From positions 256,740,477 to 256,804,476 of the forward strand of contig CM030358.1 of NCBI GenBank assembly GCA_017893485.1: a DNA stretch of 64,000 nt. Reading direction: 5' to 3'. The notes beneath the pieces are model-generated. The model was not told the origin of the DNA, ran no database searches, and saw only the letters and a program-made list of their open reading frames with translations. Below, in pieces: positions 43,961 through 56,294 of the stretch. This stretch comes from Hemerocallis citrina (taxonomy: Eukaryota > Streptophyta > Magnoliopsida > Asparagales > Asphodelaceae). Both the position numbers and the translations under genes were made by a program. The stretch's first letter is position 1. Every line of letters begins with the position of its first letter.

Positions 43961-44555
43961 ACTGAGCACAGCAAACGGCTCATAGAGCCGTTGCTGTGCC
44001 GAACGTTGCTTTTTTTTTTAATTTTTTTTATTTGTTTTTTCCCTCAAATTTACCTATAAATATCCCCTAAAATTCTCAAAAAAAATTACACCTCACTCTC
44101 TTACTCTCTCTACTATTGTACATCATTTTAAAGAAATTTTTGAACAATTGTAGTGTTCATCAAATAATTGTACAAGGAGGCATATACACGATCAAATTTC
44201 GGTCGTATCGGAAACAAAATTCAACGTCTTCAACGTCTTCAACTCTCTTCAACTCTCAACCTCTTCTCAACTCTTTAATTGTGGAATCGGCAAAGCGTTC
44301 CTCCATCTTTTAGCTTTTCTTCTTAATTTCACGGTTTTTTTTTTTACATACGCGTATTCTACGGTGAACGGTATCAAAATTTCTCTACCTCTCTTGTTAA
44401 ATTTTTTTTTGCATTGTAGTTAAAATTATTGTTTGTTTTTTGAACTTCTCTATCTCAACCCTCTTGTTTTTTAGATTTTTTTTGTATAATTCACCGCTCG
44501 GTCCGCTCCTACATTGTAGAATTTTTTTTACATATTTTGAGCGCATTACCACATT

Positions 44556-46691
44556 ATGTCTAGATCACGCGGTAGCGGTCGTAGCGGACAAGATTCCTCC
44601 TCCTCTTCACGTAGGTCACCAATTGTCCCAATTAGTGAGCCCGCCCAAGATTACATTGATCCTACTATGGAACAATGGGGTACACACGACATGGATGTTG
44701 TAGGTGACATTCAATTAGAAGAAGAAGAACAACAACAACAACCCGAAACCACACAACCCCGTAGTAGTAGGAAAAGTAGAGGAGAAACTAGCGATAGGCA
44801 CAAGTTTTATGAGTATATCCCGGACGAACATATTCCGGGTGTAGGTTTGAAAGTGTGTAAAACATGTAGCAAAACATACAAATTCAAGAGGGGTGACGGC
44901 ACCGGTACAATTAGTAGACACATACAACATAATCACAAAGAACTTCTTGATCAAATACAAGGCCAACAAAAAATTAACCCTAGGACCGGTCAAGTAGATA
45001 GCCATCCTTATGATCCCGAACTCGTTCGTCGGGAAATGGCCTGATTAGTCATTAAGGAAGAGTTGCCATTTTCCTATCCCGAGAGTAGGAACTTGGAAAA
45101 TTTTAATCAAACGGCCTTAAACCCTCATTTTAGAAGAATTCCGAGAAATACTTGCAAATCGGATTGTTTTAAAATGTATGTTGAAATGAAGGACGCGTTG
45201 ATTGCAATTTTATGGAGTTTAACTTGTAGGGTTAGTTTAACTTCGGATTGTTGGACGGGTGTCAACAATATTCCAACGATGGGAATAACCTGTCATTGGA
45301 TCGACAATGATTGGATTCTTCAAAAAAGAATCATATCACTTGCGTCGTTGCCGTATCCCCATAGTGGCGCTGAAATAGCAAACCGTATTATAGAAATTTG
45401 TGATGTTTTTCATATTCGCGATAAAATTATGGCTATTAGTTTTGATAATGCATCTAACAACAATGTAGCAATTACTACTTTAAAATCTGTATTAAACCCT
45501 CCATCTGACAATATTTTTCATGTTAGATGTGCATGTCATATTATAAATTTATGTGTTCAAGATGCATTAAAAATAGCTGATCCATATATAGTTAAAATTA
45601 GAAATTGTGTACATTTTATTGCATTAAGTCCAAGCATTTTACAAGAATGGAAAGCTTGGTGTAGGGTTAGAAATGTTCCTTTTAGAAAATTTCCAAAGGA
45701 TGTTAGACACCGATGGAATTCTACTTTTGATTTATTGAATGTTGTCACCGATTATAAAGCAGTTGTAAATGATTTTTGTATCGCAAAAAATATGCACAAT
45801 TTTGAAATGACTCCGCCCGATTGGTATTTTGCCGAAGCTTTGTTGAAATTTTTAGAACCTTTTAAAACCGCAACTTTAAAGTTTTCAAAAACATATGAAT
45901 CTACTTCTAGTAGCATTTTTATTGAATTAGTTAGCATGATGCAAATATTTAACGAAATGTTAAATGATCCCTATATTAGTGACATTGTAATACCTGCATT
46001 TCAAAAATGTTTGAAATATTATTTTCCTCCTCCTATGTTGATTTGTGTTGCTACTGTTATGAATCCTCGTATCAAATTAGATAGTACGAAGAATTTGATA
46101 GAAATATTTTTTGCATGTTTAGATAACAATGTAGAATTAACAATTGATTGCGCTACTTTTTTAGTTCAGTTTGAATCTACATTAAATAACTTGTATGATT
46201 ATTATGATAGACGTTTTGCTTCTAGTAGTACAACTTCTGTAGTTAGTTCTTCTTCTGGTAGTTCTAAAGGTAAGGGTAAAAGTAGAATTAGTGATAGAAC
46301 ATTTAGTCTACTTGAACAAATTCAATCTAAAAAACCTAGGACTAATCAACCAAATGAATTAAATTGGTATAACCAACAGGATACTGAGCCTACTCTTTCC
46401 CCACTAGATATTTTACAATGGTGGAAAGAACATGAACACACTTTTAGTATTCTGTCTATTATGGCTAAAGATTTGCTAACTCCTCCTGTCTCTACAGTTG
46501 CCTCTGAGAGTGCATATTCTACGAGTGGCAGAAATCGGTTGAAGCCCGAGTCGTTGGAGATGCTCGTTTGCACAGAAGACTGGCTGAAGGCTGAAGATAG
46601 GACGCAAGGGAAAGCACTATCAAGTTCTACAAGTGGGAGCAACTCGCCCGAAGAACAACAACAACAACAACAACAAGAACAACAACAATAG
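44556..46691 (+). pseudogene. hAT transposase (RICESLEEPER/DAYSLEEPER-like), one premature stop
   Basis: 712 codons in one phase from ATG 44556. A BED zinc finger lies at residues ~80-130 (Cys101, Cys104, His122, His127). The middle is the hAT RNase H-like catalytic region (LTSDCWTGVNN, ISFDNASNNNVA, VRCACHIINLCVQDAL, HRWNSTFDLL) and the C-terminal dimerisation domain is at about 625-680 (LDILQWWKEHE, SESAYSTSGRNRLKP). The frame ends in polyQ. A TGA at 45042-45044, after the BED finger, is the only interruption. Such proteins act in the nucleus, binding the element ends and cutting them out. Confidence 0.9.
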
Positions 46692-47259
46692 CTTTTCATC
46701 TTATGTTAAATTAGAAAAATTGTAGTCAATTAAAATTGTACATAAGAAATATGTTATTGTATAAAACTTATTTGTGAATTGAATTCTTCATTTCGTTATA
46801 AATTGTTCAAATTGTATCACTTAAATTCATATGAATAAAATTTCAAAATTTGTTGTCAATTTCACTCTTTCAATCTTATTATTATTATTACAGTTTTTTT
46901 TGTTTATTAGTATTATTACTCACTTAGTATTATAATTAAACATCATTTGGGGATATTTGATTCAATTTGAAGAATTGTAGTATTATTACTTATTAGTATT
47001 ATTACTGAATTACATACGTAGTATTATAATTAACCAAATTTTGGGGATATTTGAAGAATTGTAGTACAAATACTTATAAGTAGTATTACTTAGTATTAAT
47101 ATTTTTTAAGAAATGTAATATTCATCAAACAAAAATATGGTTGTTTGTATAATTGTAATATTGTATATATCATTTATAAAATTATTATTATTATTAGTTC
47201 AATTTAAGCTACCCAAAAAAAAATTTTAAAAAAAATTAAAAAATATATTTTATTAAACG
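46692..47259. other. AT-rich 3' non-coding part of the hAT element
   Basis: Sequence between the transposase stop and the GC-rich 3' subterminal repeats. Repeated (TTA)n and agtattattact motifs, no gene. Confidence 0.6.
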
Positions 47260-47460
47260 GGCCAACCCGCAGATCGACCCGGCCCAACCCGGGTTGAGCC
47301 CTAAAGGGTTCACGGATTGGGCGGGCCACCCAATTAAGAAGTTGACCCGGCCCAGTCCGGCCCGTATAACACCCCAACCCAGCCCGGCCCGCCTACCCAA
47401 GCGTGCCAACCCGCACGGGTTGGGCCCGGACCGGCCCGGTCGACCCGTTCGCCACCCCTA

Positions 47461-48050
47461 TGGGGATCTACTTTAGTTGCGTGCAGAGTAGAGCAGGTGA
47501 TCAGTTACTGCCTGTGGATTAGCCCAAATCCGATCAATTGACAAATCACGGCAACCAAGAAGTAATTATCATCACCAAACCGGACAATGTAAACCTATTA
47601 TCTCAGACTATAATTGCAGTTATTTCATACCAACCGACCTGATGTGTTATGCTCTAGCTGAAATAGTTTCGCCGCCATAAAATCAGAGCTATGTAGCAGT
47701 TTCTACTGCATCAAATCAGACAGGCCATGGACTTCTAGTCTCTTTTCAAGTCATAACGAAATGCAGTCATTAATTCTATTTATTCTCTCCTCTCATTTTG
47801 AGTCACATAAAGCTTGTCCTATCACAATTGTGCTTCCCTTCAAGATGCTCATTTAATTAACTGTAACGGATCCATTACAAAAAGGTCTAGGGAGAAGACT
47901 TAACAGTAATAAAAAGCTGAGTATTCAGATGTAATCACTGTTCAATAAACAGATGGAATTTAAGTTTACAAGTTCAAAATTTCAACCTCAAATAAGTTAC
48001 TCAAGGGTAATATTATTTAACCACAATATTTCACCATAGGAATACGCATT
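47461..48050. other. Mirror of 2763-3351, no gene
   Basis: 3' flank of the host exons in the right arm. The match to the left arm begins at its first base (tggggatctac). Confidence 0.6.
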
Positions 48051-48365
48051 CTACAATGCAGCCTCAACTTCTGAGTCGGTTTCAACAGATTCTGGCACCG
48101 GATTATTCCCGCCCCCTCTCAGTCGTGAAGAGACATTGTCAATGGCAGAATTAAGCTGGCTTATCTTCGCATTCAGAGTCTGACGAGTCTTCTGCTTAAT
48201 TTTTCAATAGATTATAAAAAGCTCTTGTACGGAAAACATGATTCTTGTTAAGTAACGAATAAGTTAGAAAGGTTAGTTTCTCACCTCTAAGCCATCATCG
48301 TAATAATCAGGGCGCTTGGCTTTGCGAAATCCATATTCATCTTCATTCAGTATTGATCTCCTGAT
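48051..48365 (-). CDS. Last two exons of an unidentified host gene (right copy)
   Basis: Mirror copy of 2448-2762: terminal exon 48051-48191 with stop TAG, preceding exon 48285-48365, intron with GT...AG. Both exons are the same length as in the left arm, with no frameshift and the same acidic tail, although neighbouring retrotransposons have accumulated stops. That would fit selection or simply recent common origin. Family not recognised. Confidence 0.65.
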
Positions 48366-48574
48366 CTGAAGAAGAACCAGTGTAAACATGGTCAGAATAT
48401 CTTCATATGAAATGCCTGGAGGCTCACAACTTAGAAAGGCTCAAATTTTGAGATTCCCCACAGCTTCTGAACAGATATGTCTATTATTCCAAAAGAATCG
48501 AAACTTCAACTCAGCCATACATTTATGCACAATGTCTCTAGGTTGTCACTGTAATACTACATGAGTCTCACCGT

Positions 48575-48815
48575 CGCTCAGAGTGTGCTATCAAGTGTTA
48601 AGAGCTGTAGCCATGATGCAAACTAAAAGGAAGACTACTGCATCCAAAAATCTCTAGTCAATAGATAGTTGTTCTTCCAAACAAGTCAAAGGTTTCTCAG
48701 AGTGTGCTATCAAGTATCGAGCAGTCATGACTTAAACTAAAAGGATGACTACTGCATCCTAAAAATCTCTAGACGATAGATAGTTGTTCTTCCCAACAAG
48801 TCAAAGGTTGTGTAG
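48575..48815. repeat. Tandem duplication, two ~120 bp units (right copy)
   Basis: Mirror of 1999-2240. Confidence 0.75.
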
Positions 48816-49747
48816 AAATGCCATAATTTTATTGTATTTAATTTAATCTGTAGAGATTCAAGGGTCAGGTTGAAAAGGTATGGTAGTACACCTGAACATT
48901 GAAGTATGAGGCATTTAATGATATTCCAATTAGTAACTACTAATGAATGCTTCCAGAGGAAAATATATCAAGTGCTTATAAATTGATAGAATTGAACGAA
49001 ATATTCAAAATCATATTAAACATATTAAGAAACTTATATCTAGAAAGCATGGGTAATTTGATGTAACCAGCCATACCGGTACCGGATATCAGGTACTTGT
49101 ACCAATACTCATCAGCATGGATACCCCACCGGGTACGGCGGACAAGTAGTGGAGTTTTCTTCGAAAAATATCTTATTGGGCCTAAAAAATAACGGTCTAA
49201 CCCATAGCCAATCAATGTACTTTTGCATGGATTACGAAGTATGCCATATTTTGTAACTAAAATAGACATGACTGAGAATATAAAACTTTTGTTATGATTA
49301 GATGACTTATTTTCAATAGTTCAAAAGTTTAATTTTGAATGCAATTTGGTCTTTTTTTTCAAGTGCATAGATTCTCTTTTATGTTGATTTCAATATAGTA
49401 AATTATAATTTAAATTATATTTAAATTAATATAGCCGTACCCCAATACCCTACATTTAAAATGTTCGTCGTATCCCCGTCCCCGTCCCCGTACCCGTACC
49501 TATGCTACATACACTTACATATATCAAAAGTCACACGAAAAATTCAATCATGCAATAAGTTGTAGCATTCATATTTCAAACAATGACATAATATTCAAGA
49601 ATATGAAGATTTGATTATAAGTTAACCCACTTAGTAACTTCTTGAACCTCCTTAACTAATTTCCTTTGTAAAGAATCAAATCCTTTCCAAAACTCGATCC
49701 TTTACAAGAGAATTATAGAGATTAGTAAGTTATTATGTTTGATTTAA
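48816..49747. other. Mirror of 1067-1998, no gene
   Basis: AT-rich, with the C-rich ccccgtccccgtcccc tract at about 49475-49490. Confidence 0.4.
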
Positions 49748-50578
49748 TAGAAACATTATAACTTAAGAGTGAAATAATAGTCAAGTCCATACGTGCTTGG
49801 TTTCTTTGATTTTCTTGGAAGGTTTACATTCGAGGTGTAAAAGAGGAGTGTAAATGGCTGGGAATGAGGGTGAGAATTCCTCTTTTAAATGCGGCAATAG
49901 GGCTTTAGTTGCATGGTGGGATATTGTTATTAAAAGTTAGTAGGTGCTATCACCATTAGATTAGGGTCCTACTGATGTGTCTAATGGGAGTATATTTAAC
50001 CCAATTTTCCCCAATCTTAAAGCATCCAATCCTTAATCTCAAGGTTTGGGTGAAAATGAATTAGGGCAGTTTTTGGTTCGGGTTTTGGTTTGGGTTTTGG
50101 TTTCGGGTTTGGCCCATTAAGGTAGCGCCCATGAATTTCTTGGTTTGCATTGGTATAACAACCAAGTATTTTGCTATCTATTTATTATAAATTACTTAGT
50201 CTAATATATCATCCAAATATACAATGGGCCAAACCTGAACCCAAAACCCTAGCCCAAAACTAGCCCATACCTTGAGATTAGGATTTGATTCTTTAAGATT
50301 GGGAAAAATCATATAACATTCACTCTCATTAGGCCTCATTACTAGGACACTAATCTAATGGAGATAAATGTTTTATGTCACTACTAACTTATACACTAAC
50401 AAAATGTCATCTAAAAACTAAGCCGCTATTTCCTAACCTGAAAGAAGAGTTTTAATCCTCTTTCTCAATTATTTTACTCTCCTCTCTAACACCTCAAATG
50501 AAAACATTTCAAGAAAATCAAAGAAACCAATCTCTCTTAAGATATGAATTTAGACTATTATTTCATTCTAAGTAATCA
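49748..50578. mobile_element. Fold-back element with long inverted arms (right copy)
   Basis: Mirror of 240-1066, arms meeting at about 50165. No coding frame. Confidence 0.7.
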
Positions 50579-50917
50579 TATTTTGACAGTATATCAAAAT
50601 TACCCTTATCCCGTTAGTTTTGACGGTATATCACCATATTTTAACAACTGATTACTAGGGGACTTGACTAGATGGGTTGCAAACTGTTGGTAATTGATAA
50701 GGACATAGCGATTTGCGGGTGAGTTATAGAGAACTCCAATATCTTTGAGTAACCTATATGGAAAAAATTATATATATAGCAATTTTTAGCACTAAGAGAG
50801 TAAGAGAGCCATGTTCAATTCAACCAATCAAACTTGATTAGTGGAAGTTCTCTAAACTCAATTCTTTGTTGTCTTAATTTTCTCTTGCTTTATTTCTGTA
50901 GAAAGTCGATTGACTAG

Positions 50918-53240
50918 CATTGCTTCGAGCAACCTAATGTTGCATGGTAGTGTCCATTAGAGCACTCTTGTCTAACATGTAGCAAACTAACACCATTCTG
51001 TCACCTGCCAGAAACCTTCGTACACTCCTCAATCTCATTTAAGGGTCTGTTTGGTTCAAAGGAGGGGAGGGATTTTAATGGAGGGGAGAGGAGTGGAGGG
51101 AAGGGGAGGAGAGGGATTTAATGAAAACTCTGTTTGATTCAAAGGAGGGGAGGGGAGGAAAAATAATAATTTTCTTGTTTGGTTCACAAGGGGAGGGAAT
51201 GGATTTTATAATAAAATTACTTTTATACCCTTTTGCATATAATAAGAAATTCATACAACCACTTCATACAATAAGAATTGAAACAACAACGAATTAGAGA
51301 AATTCTTTTCTTCTTTTTCTAGTTCATCATTCAATCTTTAGGAGGGTATCATTTCAGTACATACAGCAACAAGCAAGAAACTACAAGATGTTGACGAATT
51401 TAGTCTCATGATTGGAAAGACCTTAGCTCTCATCTATTTGATTTAGGGGTTTTTTATCTACGTTTTACTGTGATTTCAACTCGCTTTATAGTGGTTGCTG
51501 CTGATTTTGGGGGGTTTTACTTTTATCTTTGCATCACTGTCGTTTGTGTTAGCCTCTTTTGTGTTAGCCTGCCTTTAAACTTCTTCTTTTGGGTTTGTAT
51601 AAGTTTTATGCTATCACTGTTTGCAAATTTGGAATCCTTATAGGATTCTATCTATTCTATCAAAAAAATCTCTGCATCACTGTTTGCATATCTGGAGATT
51701 TGAAAATCTACAAAGATGTATGCTCTGATGCATATATAATTTCAACCTTGCCATGGTTATATACTGCTTTTGTTGTGTAGAAAATAAAAGACTTGAATCT
51801 TTTCATAAAATAAACAGTTCCAAGGTGAAATCTCAATTCTCAATTTTGTTCTTTGTTGAGTTAATTTGTTGGGTAAATTTGTTTGTTGGTTTCCCTTTTC
51901 CTCAAATCTTCTTTTATTATTATTTTGTCTGATGAGGTCTTTGAACCAATTATGGTTTGGTTAGTAAATCGGGAGATACTGAGTCATATAGTTGTCTGAA
52001 CATTCTATAGTAATGATATTGAGACTTTTTAAGATGGTTGGCAAAGATTGGAATTCATATCTGTTGAGCAATCAGAAATTATTTTTAGAGTAAACTTCAA
52101 ATAGATTTTAAAGGGCAATTTAGTCTAGTCACTTTAAAAAATTAGCCCTATTTTCTCTTCCCTCCAAATCCCCCCACTTTTGGAGGGGAGCCAAAATTGG
52201 CTCAGGAGGGGTGTTGCACCCCCCCCCCCCCAATTTCCCTCCCCTCCCCTCCCCTCCTAAAAATTGAACCAAACAAGAAAAGTATTAAAAAACCCCTTCC
52301 CTCCCCTCCCCTTCCCTCCATTCCCCTCCAACCAAACAGACCCTAAGGGTTAGGGTTGCTTCCACATGGTCAATATGGAGCATCTAATTAATTAATCATT
52401 TAATTTATTTGTGGCATAAAGGTAAATGCAATTCCCTACATCAAATAATACAATCTTACCTCTTCATTAAATCAATCTAATCTCTTTATTCATGCCACAG
52501 AAATCATATCACCATACCCTTTCATAAAATTAAGCTTACCAATTCATCTAGACTCTTCCCTCCTAAAGAGAATTCAGAGATGTCTTATCTTTGATAGCAT
52601 GACAAAAAGAGGTATGTGTAGTTATCAATTGGCATAATGATTATCTTGGCTACAAATTTGGCACAACTCATGAAGCAATGATATAAAGTTGAAAATTAGA
52701 TTGCACACTTATTCTTGGACATATATGAAATTTATTATCATTCCTTCAAGCAACCTAATATAGTATGGTAGTGTTGATTAGAGCAGTCTCTTATCTAACA
52801 TGTAGCAAAGAAACACTATTTTGTCACCTGCAATAAACCTCCATACACCCATCTAAGCGTTTTGGGCTACCATATGGTCATGGAGCGTCTAATTGAATCT
52901 TTAATCATTTGATTTAATTGTCGCATGAAGGTAAAAGCAATTCCCTACATCAAATAATACAATATTACATCATCTAACCACTTCATTCATGCCTCTGAAA
53001 TCATATGACCATACCCCTTCATCAAATTAAATTTCATCTAGACTCTTCCCTCGTTTAAGAGAGTTTGGAGGGGTCTTATCTTGATAGCATGACAAAAAGA
53101 GGTATCTCTAGTAAACAATTAGCATCAGGGTTATTATGGCTGTACATTTGGCACCAACTCATGAAGGAATGAAAAAAGGTTGAAAATTAGATTGTAAAAC
53201 TTATTATTGGTCACATATGAAATTAACTAGCCAGTCTGGC
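50918..53240 (+). repeat. Tandem duplication of ~0.5 kb, first copy interrupted
   Basis: Copy 1 is 50918-51042 plus 52344-52737; copy 2 is 52738-53240. Both share gcaacctaat, catgtagcaaa, ggtaaa(t/a)gcaattccct and acatcaaataatacaat in order. Copy 1 carries the Harbinger-like element; copy 2 shows the corresponding uninterrupted site. No gene seen. Confidence 0.75.
51043..52343. mobile_element. Non-autonomous PIF/Harbinger-like (Tourist-type) element
   Basis: Inverted ends GGGTCTGTTTGGTT, followed by purine-rich ggaggggagg repeats at both ends; TSD taa (51040-51042 and 52344-52346). 1,301 bp, no transposase. Three-base TWA duplication and the end sequence fit PIF/Harbinger. A C14 run lies at 52220-52233. 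Confidence 0.78.
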
Positions 53241-54029
53241 TAATCACTGTAACCACAATTAACAACATTATGTTTGAGTTGTCGAACACAAAGTTAGAAG
53301 TGAATTACAAGCAGTACCACTCCGCAAAAATCGAGCGAGCTCCCCTTGGAATGATGTGTTGGTGAACCTCTCTAATTTTTGCATACAACTTATTCCACTC
53401 TATGTCATGCAAGATAGCTTAACTTATCTTCGAATTCCAGAATTCATAGGTGGTAATGATTGGCACTGATGATGCCTCTAGATGGATTTTATAGGGCAGA
53501 AATATTGAACACTCGAGACATGTCAATAATAACACTTTTGGAAGAACATAACAAACAATATAGAATAATAGGGTAAGCCTAGTCAACAATTTTTGAAAGA
53601 ATATCAACAATATAGATGATTATTATGGTTATTCTAAACAATAAATTCTAAACTAACTAGTGCACTTTCTATCTAAGAAGCACAAATACGGGTGTGGGGG
53701 CAGGGGCGGGGGCGGTATGACATGGGTACGAGGATACATGATTTACCAACAAGTAGGGTAGGGATGCAATGGTTGGCACGTTACATATACTGTATTTCAT
53801 ATTACATATATAAGTTATACATCATGTCAAAAATGCAAGCATTTAAACGATTCCAGAAAATTATAAAAATAAATTACGATAATATAGGAGAAAAAATGTG
53901 ATAATTTAAATATATTTAAAGTTTGGGTACACTTGTTAGTGTTTAAGTAAAACTAGAACATAAAAAGTTTTGCAATTACAGAAGGCACTGAGCATGTCTA
54001 AACATAATTGTGTCCACGAGTTGTCAAAG
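53241..54029. other. AT-rich stretch, no gene
   Basis: Only short open frames. The G-rich motif at 53690-53715 resembles 1321-1341. Confidence 0.4.
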
Positions 54030-55140
54030 TATATCAATAAGTAGGCTAAATTACATAAAATTACCCAAAACTTTGAGCAAATTCTAAAAGGGTGTTGCTA
54101 AAATCTAACAAGTGCCCTAAGGCATCTAATCTAATTAGCCTTCACTCTGTACTCTACTTTTCTCTTCTCTTTATGATACCAATTCTAATTATCCGAGCCC
54201 GAATTAACTACTGAATCGACCTCGACACGTTATTAACAAACTTTCATTTCATTTCAGAACTACTAATTAAAACACCTAAAAAAATCGGCAGTTTCCCTTG
54301 TAAAGCAAATGAATATCAATCACCTAACAATCAAATATCTTAATCAAGATTTGGAGTCATTCAGAACTCTTCTAAAGAGACTATATCACTAAAACTATCA
54401 AGTCTTAATTACAAAATGAATTAACACCAGAAATACAAATTCTCTCTCAAAAAAGATTATACCCCTACCAGTCCACTTGACTCTTGCCCAAGGTTCTTGA
54501 TCCTCTATTGCATCTCACTGCAAAGCACTACTTACAAGACAGCATGTGATCTATATTTGATATTCTCATTTTTACCTTTTTTCATAAAAGCCTGTTAAAA
54601 TTCTAGTTTTTTCTCTACTTGTCAAAATTTTACATTCTAAGTTTTGTTCTTCCTCCATTTCAATTTACCACCACACATCAAGCAAAATCTTCTTGATAAA
54701 TCTATTCAGTGTGCAACATACGCACTAAAGACAAAAGAAAACAAAACAAGAAACTATTAATCGTATTGCAATTAACAGTCTAAATCTCAATAAACCTTGC
54801 GCAATCGAATCCAGAACTATTGACTTAGCTGGCAACATCTGATCTTCTTCTTCACTCAACAATCAAAATCAAGTTCAATTTCAATTCAAACCACTCTCAG
54901 ATCCAATTGATCGATCTGGAGAGATGGGATGGGGGTTGGAAGATGTACAAAGGTTTGGTGTTATTCGGCACTCTAAGACTTCCTGGGAGGGCTAGACTCT
55001 GGTTCTTGAACCGTAGATTGAACAAAAAGCACGAGGTGAAGAGTGCTTTGGTTCTAATCCCTCCATTTCATATTCCAAAAATCCTCCTATACTTTCAATA
55101 TTTTACCACTTTAACCACCCCTAAAAAATTTCGTAGAAAC

Positions 55141-55142
<2 letters not shown>

Positions 55143-55198
<56 letters not shown>

Positions 55199-55215
55199 AG
55201 AGAGAGAGAGAGTAG
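55143..55215. repeat. (TA)n followed by (GA)n microsatellite
   Basis: About 50 bp of TA, then gggagagagagagag. Confidence 0.95.
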
Positions 55216-55588
55216 CGCTAATTTGAGATGATGAGATAGAATTTTTTTTTGTAAGATGATCGATTTGAATCATTCGAATCTCGATCACACTGTTCACATC
55301 ACTTTACATGTCATCTAGATGGTGTGTACAAAATTTCAAGCGATTTGGAGACTTCTAGCTTATGCATCAAAGCGTTCAACACGTCATGAAGATGGTGGAA
55401 AATACATATATATACATTTATTTGAACGTCTTGATGCATAGGCTAGATGTCTCTGAATTGTTTGAAATTTTGACACATCTCGATAACATGTAGAATGATG
55501 TGAATGGTGTGATCGAGATTCAAATGACTCAAATTGCTCATCTCACAAAAAATAATTTCATCTCACCCATCTCACCATCTCATATTAG

Positions 55589-55595
<7 letters not shown>
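55211..55595. mobile_element. Fold-back MITE A
   Basis: Arms 55211-55395 and 55410-55595 are imperfect reverse complements (tgagatgatgagat / atctcaccatctca; tgatgcatc near the centre). Bounded by (GA)n on one side and (CT)n on the other, which are themselves mirror images. Confidence 0.8.

Positions 55596-55650
<55 letters not shown>
55591..55650. repeat. (CT)n followed by (TA)n microsatellite
   Basis: Simple repeat at the right edge of MITE A. Confidence 0.95.
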
Positions 55651-55652
<2 letters not shown>

Positions 55653-55655
55653 GGA

Positions 55656-55825
55656 AATGCTTAGTTGAAAAGGCAAATGTTGTGAAAACCCGTGAAAACA
55701 ACCTAGGCCGTTGTTGGAAACAACGGCCAAGGTTATAATGCATTATAACCTTGGCCGTTGTTTCCAACAATGGCCTAGGCGGTTTTTCACGTTTTCACAG
55801 ACATTTGCGTTTTCAATGGAGCATT
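55656..55825. mobile_element. Fold-back MITE B, 170 bp
   Basis: Near-perfect palindrome centred on ataatgcattat at about 55740, with arms containing ttggccgttgtttccaac. Ends aatgct...gcatt; flanked by TATA. Confidence 0.85.
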
Positions 55826-55832
55826 ATATATA

Positions 55833-56198
55833 GGGAAAGCTTCGGTTGTGCACTCCTCTAGTGCACACGCCGTGTGCACTAGAGGCCTTCGGGCGTTCAT
55901 ATCGACGATCTGAACCGTTCACATTGATCTACACATCTAAATTAATCTAAATATATAAAATCAAATCATTTGAAATTCATTTGCCCATCCATCATGTGAC
56001 TAAAAAAAACGACTTTCAGCCATACAATTTTGTAATACTTCAATGGATGGGCAAATAAATTTCAAATGATTTGATTTTACATATTTAGACTAATTTAGAT
56101 GTGTAGATCAATGTGAACGGTTCGGATCGTCGATATGAACGCCCAAAGGCCTAGTGCACATGCCGTGTGCACTAAAGGTAGTGCACAACCGAAGCTTT

Positions 56199-56201
<3 letters not shown>
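55833..56201. mobile_element. Fold-back MITE C, copy 1
   Basis: Ends GGGAAAGCTTCGGTTGTGCA / TGCACAACCGAAGCTTTCCC between TA tracts; a TA target would fit a mariner-type origin. Inner palindromes include gtgcacacgccgtgtgcac. 369 bp; same family as 57565-57934. Confidence 0.82.
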
Positions 56202-56240
<39 letters not shown>

Positions 56241-56294
56241 AGAGAGAGCCCCCTTCCATTGTGCACTGGCCTCCGTGTTCACTCGGTATATATA

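Larger units (their letters stand above)
43634..47460 (+). mobile_element. hAT transposon, 3.8 kb, without target duplication
   Basis: Inverted ends TAGGGGTGGCaAC and, on the other strand, TAGGGGTGGCgAAC. Both subterminal regions (about 43650-43960 and 47260-47455) are packed with short GC-rich motifs (gacccg/cgggtc, ggcccg), usual for transposase binding. One transposase frame is inside. hAT elements make 8-bp duplications, but the flanks ggaattca and tggggatc do not match. In the left arm the same flanks are 19,079 bp apart, so this element marks a deletion or a recombination between two insertions. Confidence 0.9.
33295..50817. repeat. Right arm of the mirror-image duplication
   Basis: Reverse-complement copy of 1-32794, shorter because a 3.8 kb hAT element (43634-47460) stands where the left arm has 19.1 kb. 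After 50817 the sequence runs on into material not seen elsewhere in the window. Whether the mirror extends further cannot be judged, because the partner of 50817 is position 1. Confidence 0.95.

Noticed and set aside
43847..44059. 70-codon frame in the 5' end of the hAT element
   Set aside because: It reads through GC-rich subterminal repeats; no protein family and no conserved motif.
47294..47476. 60-codon frame in the 3' end of the hAT element
   Set aside because: Same reason: palindromic GC-rich subterminal repeats running past the element end.
54907..55215. Frames with poly(Tyr-Ile) and Arg-Glu runs (also at 56135-56435 and 58566-58982)
   Set aside because: Translations of (TA)n and (GA)n microsatellites.
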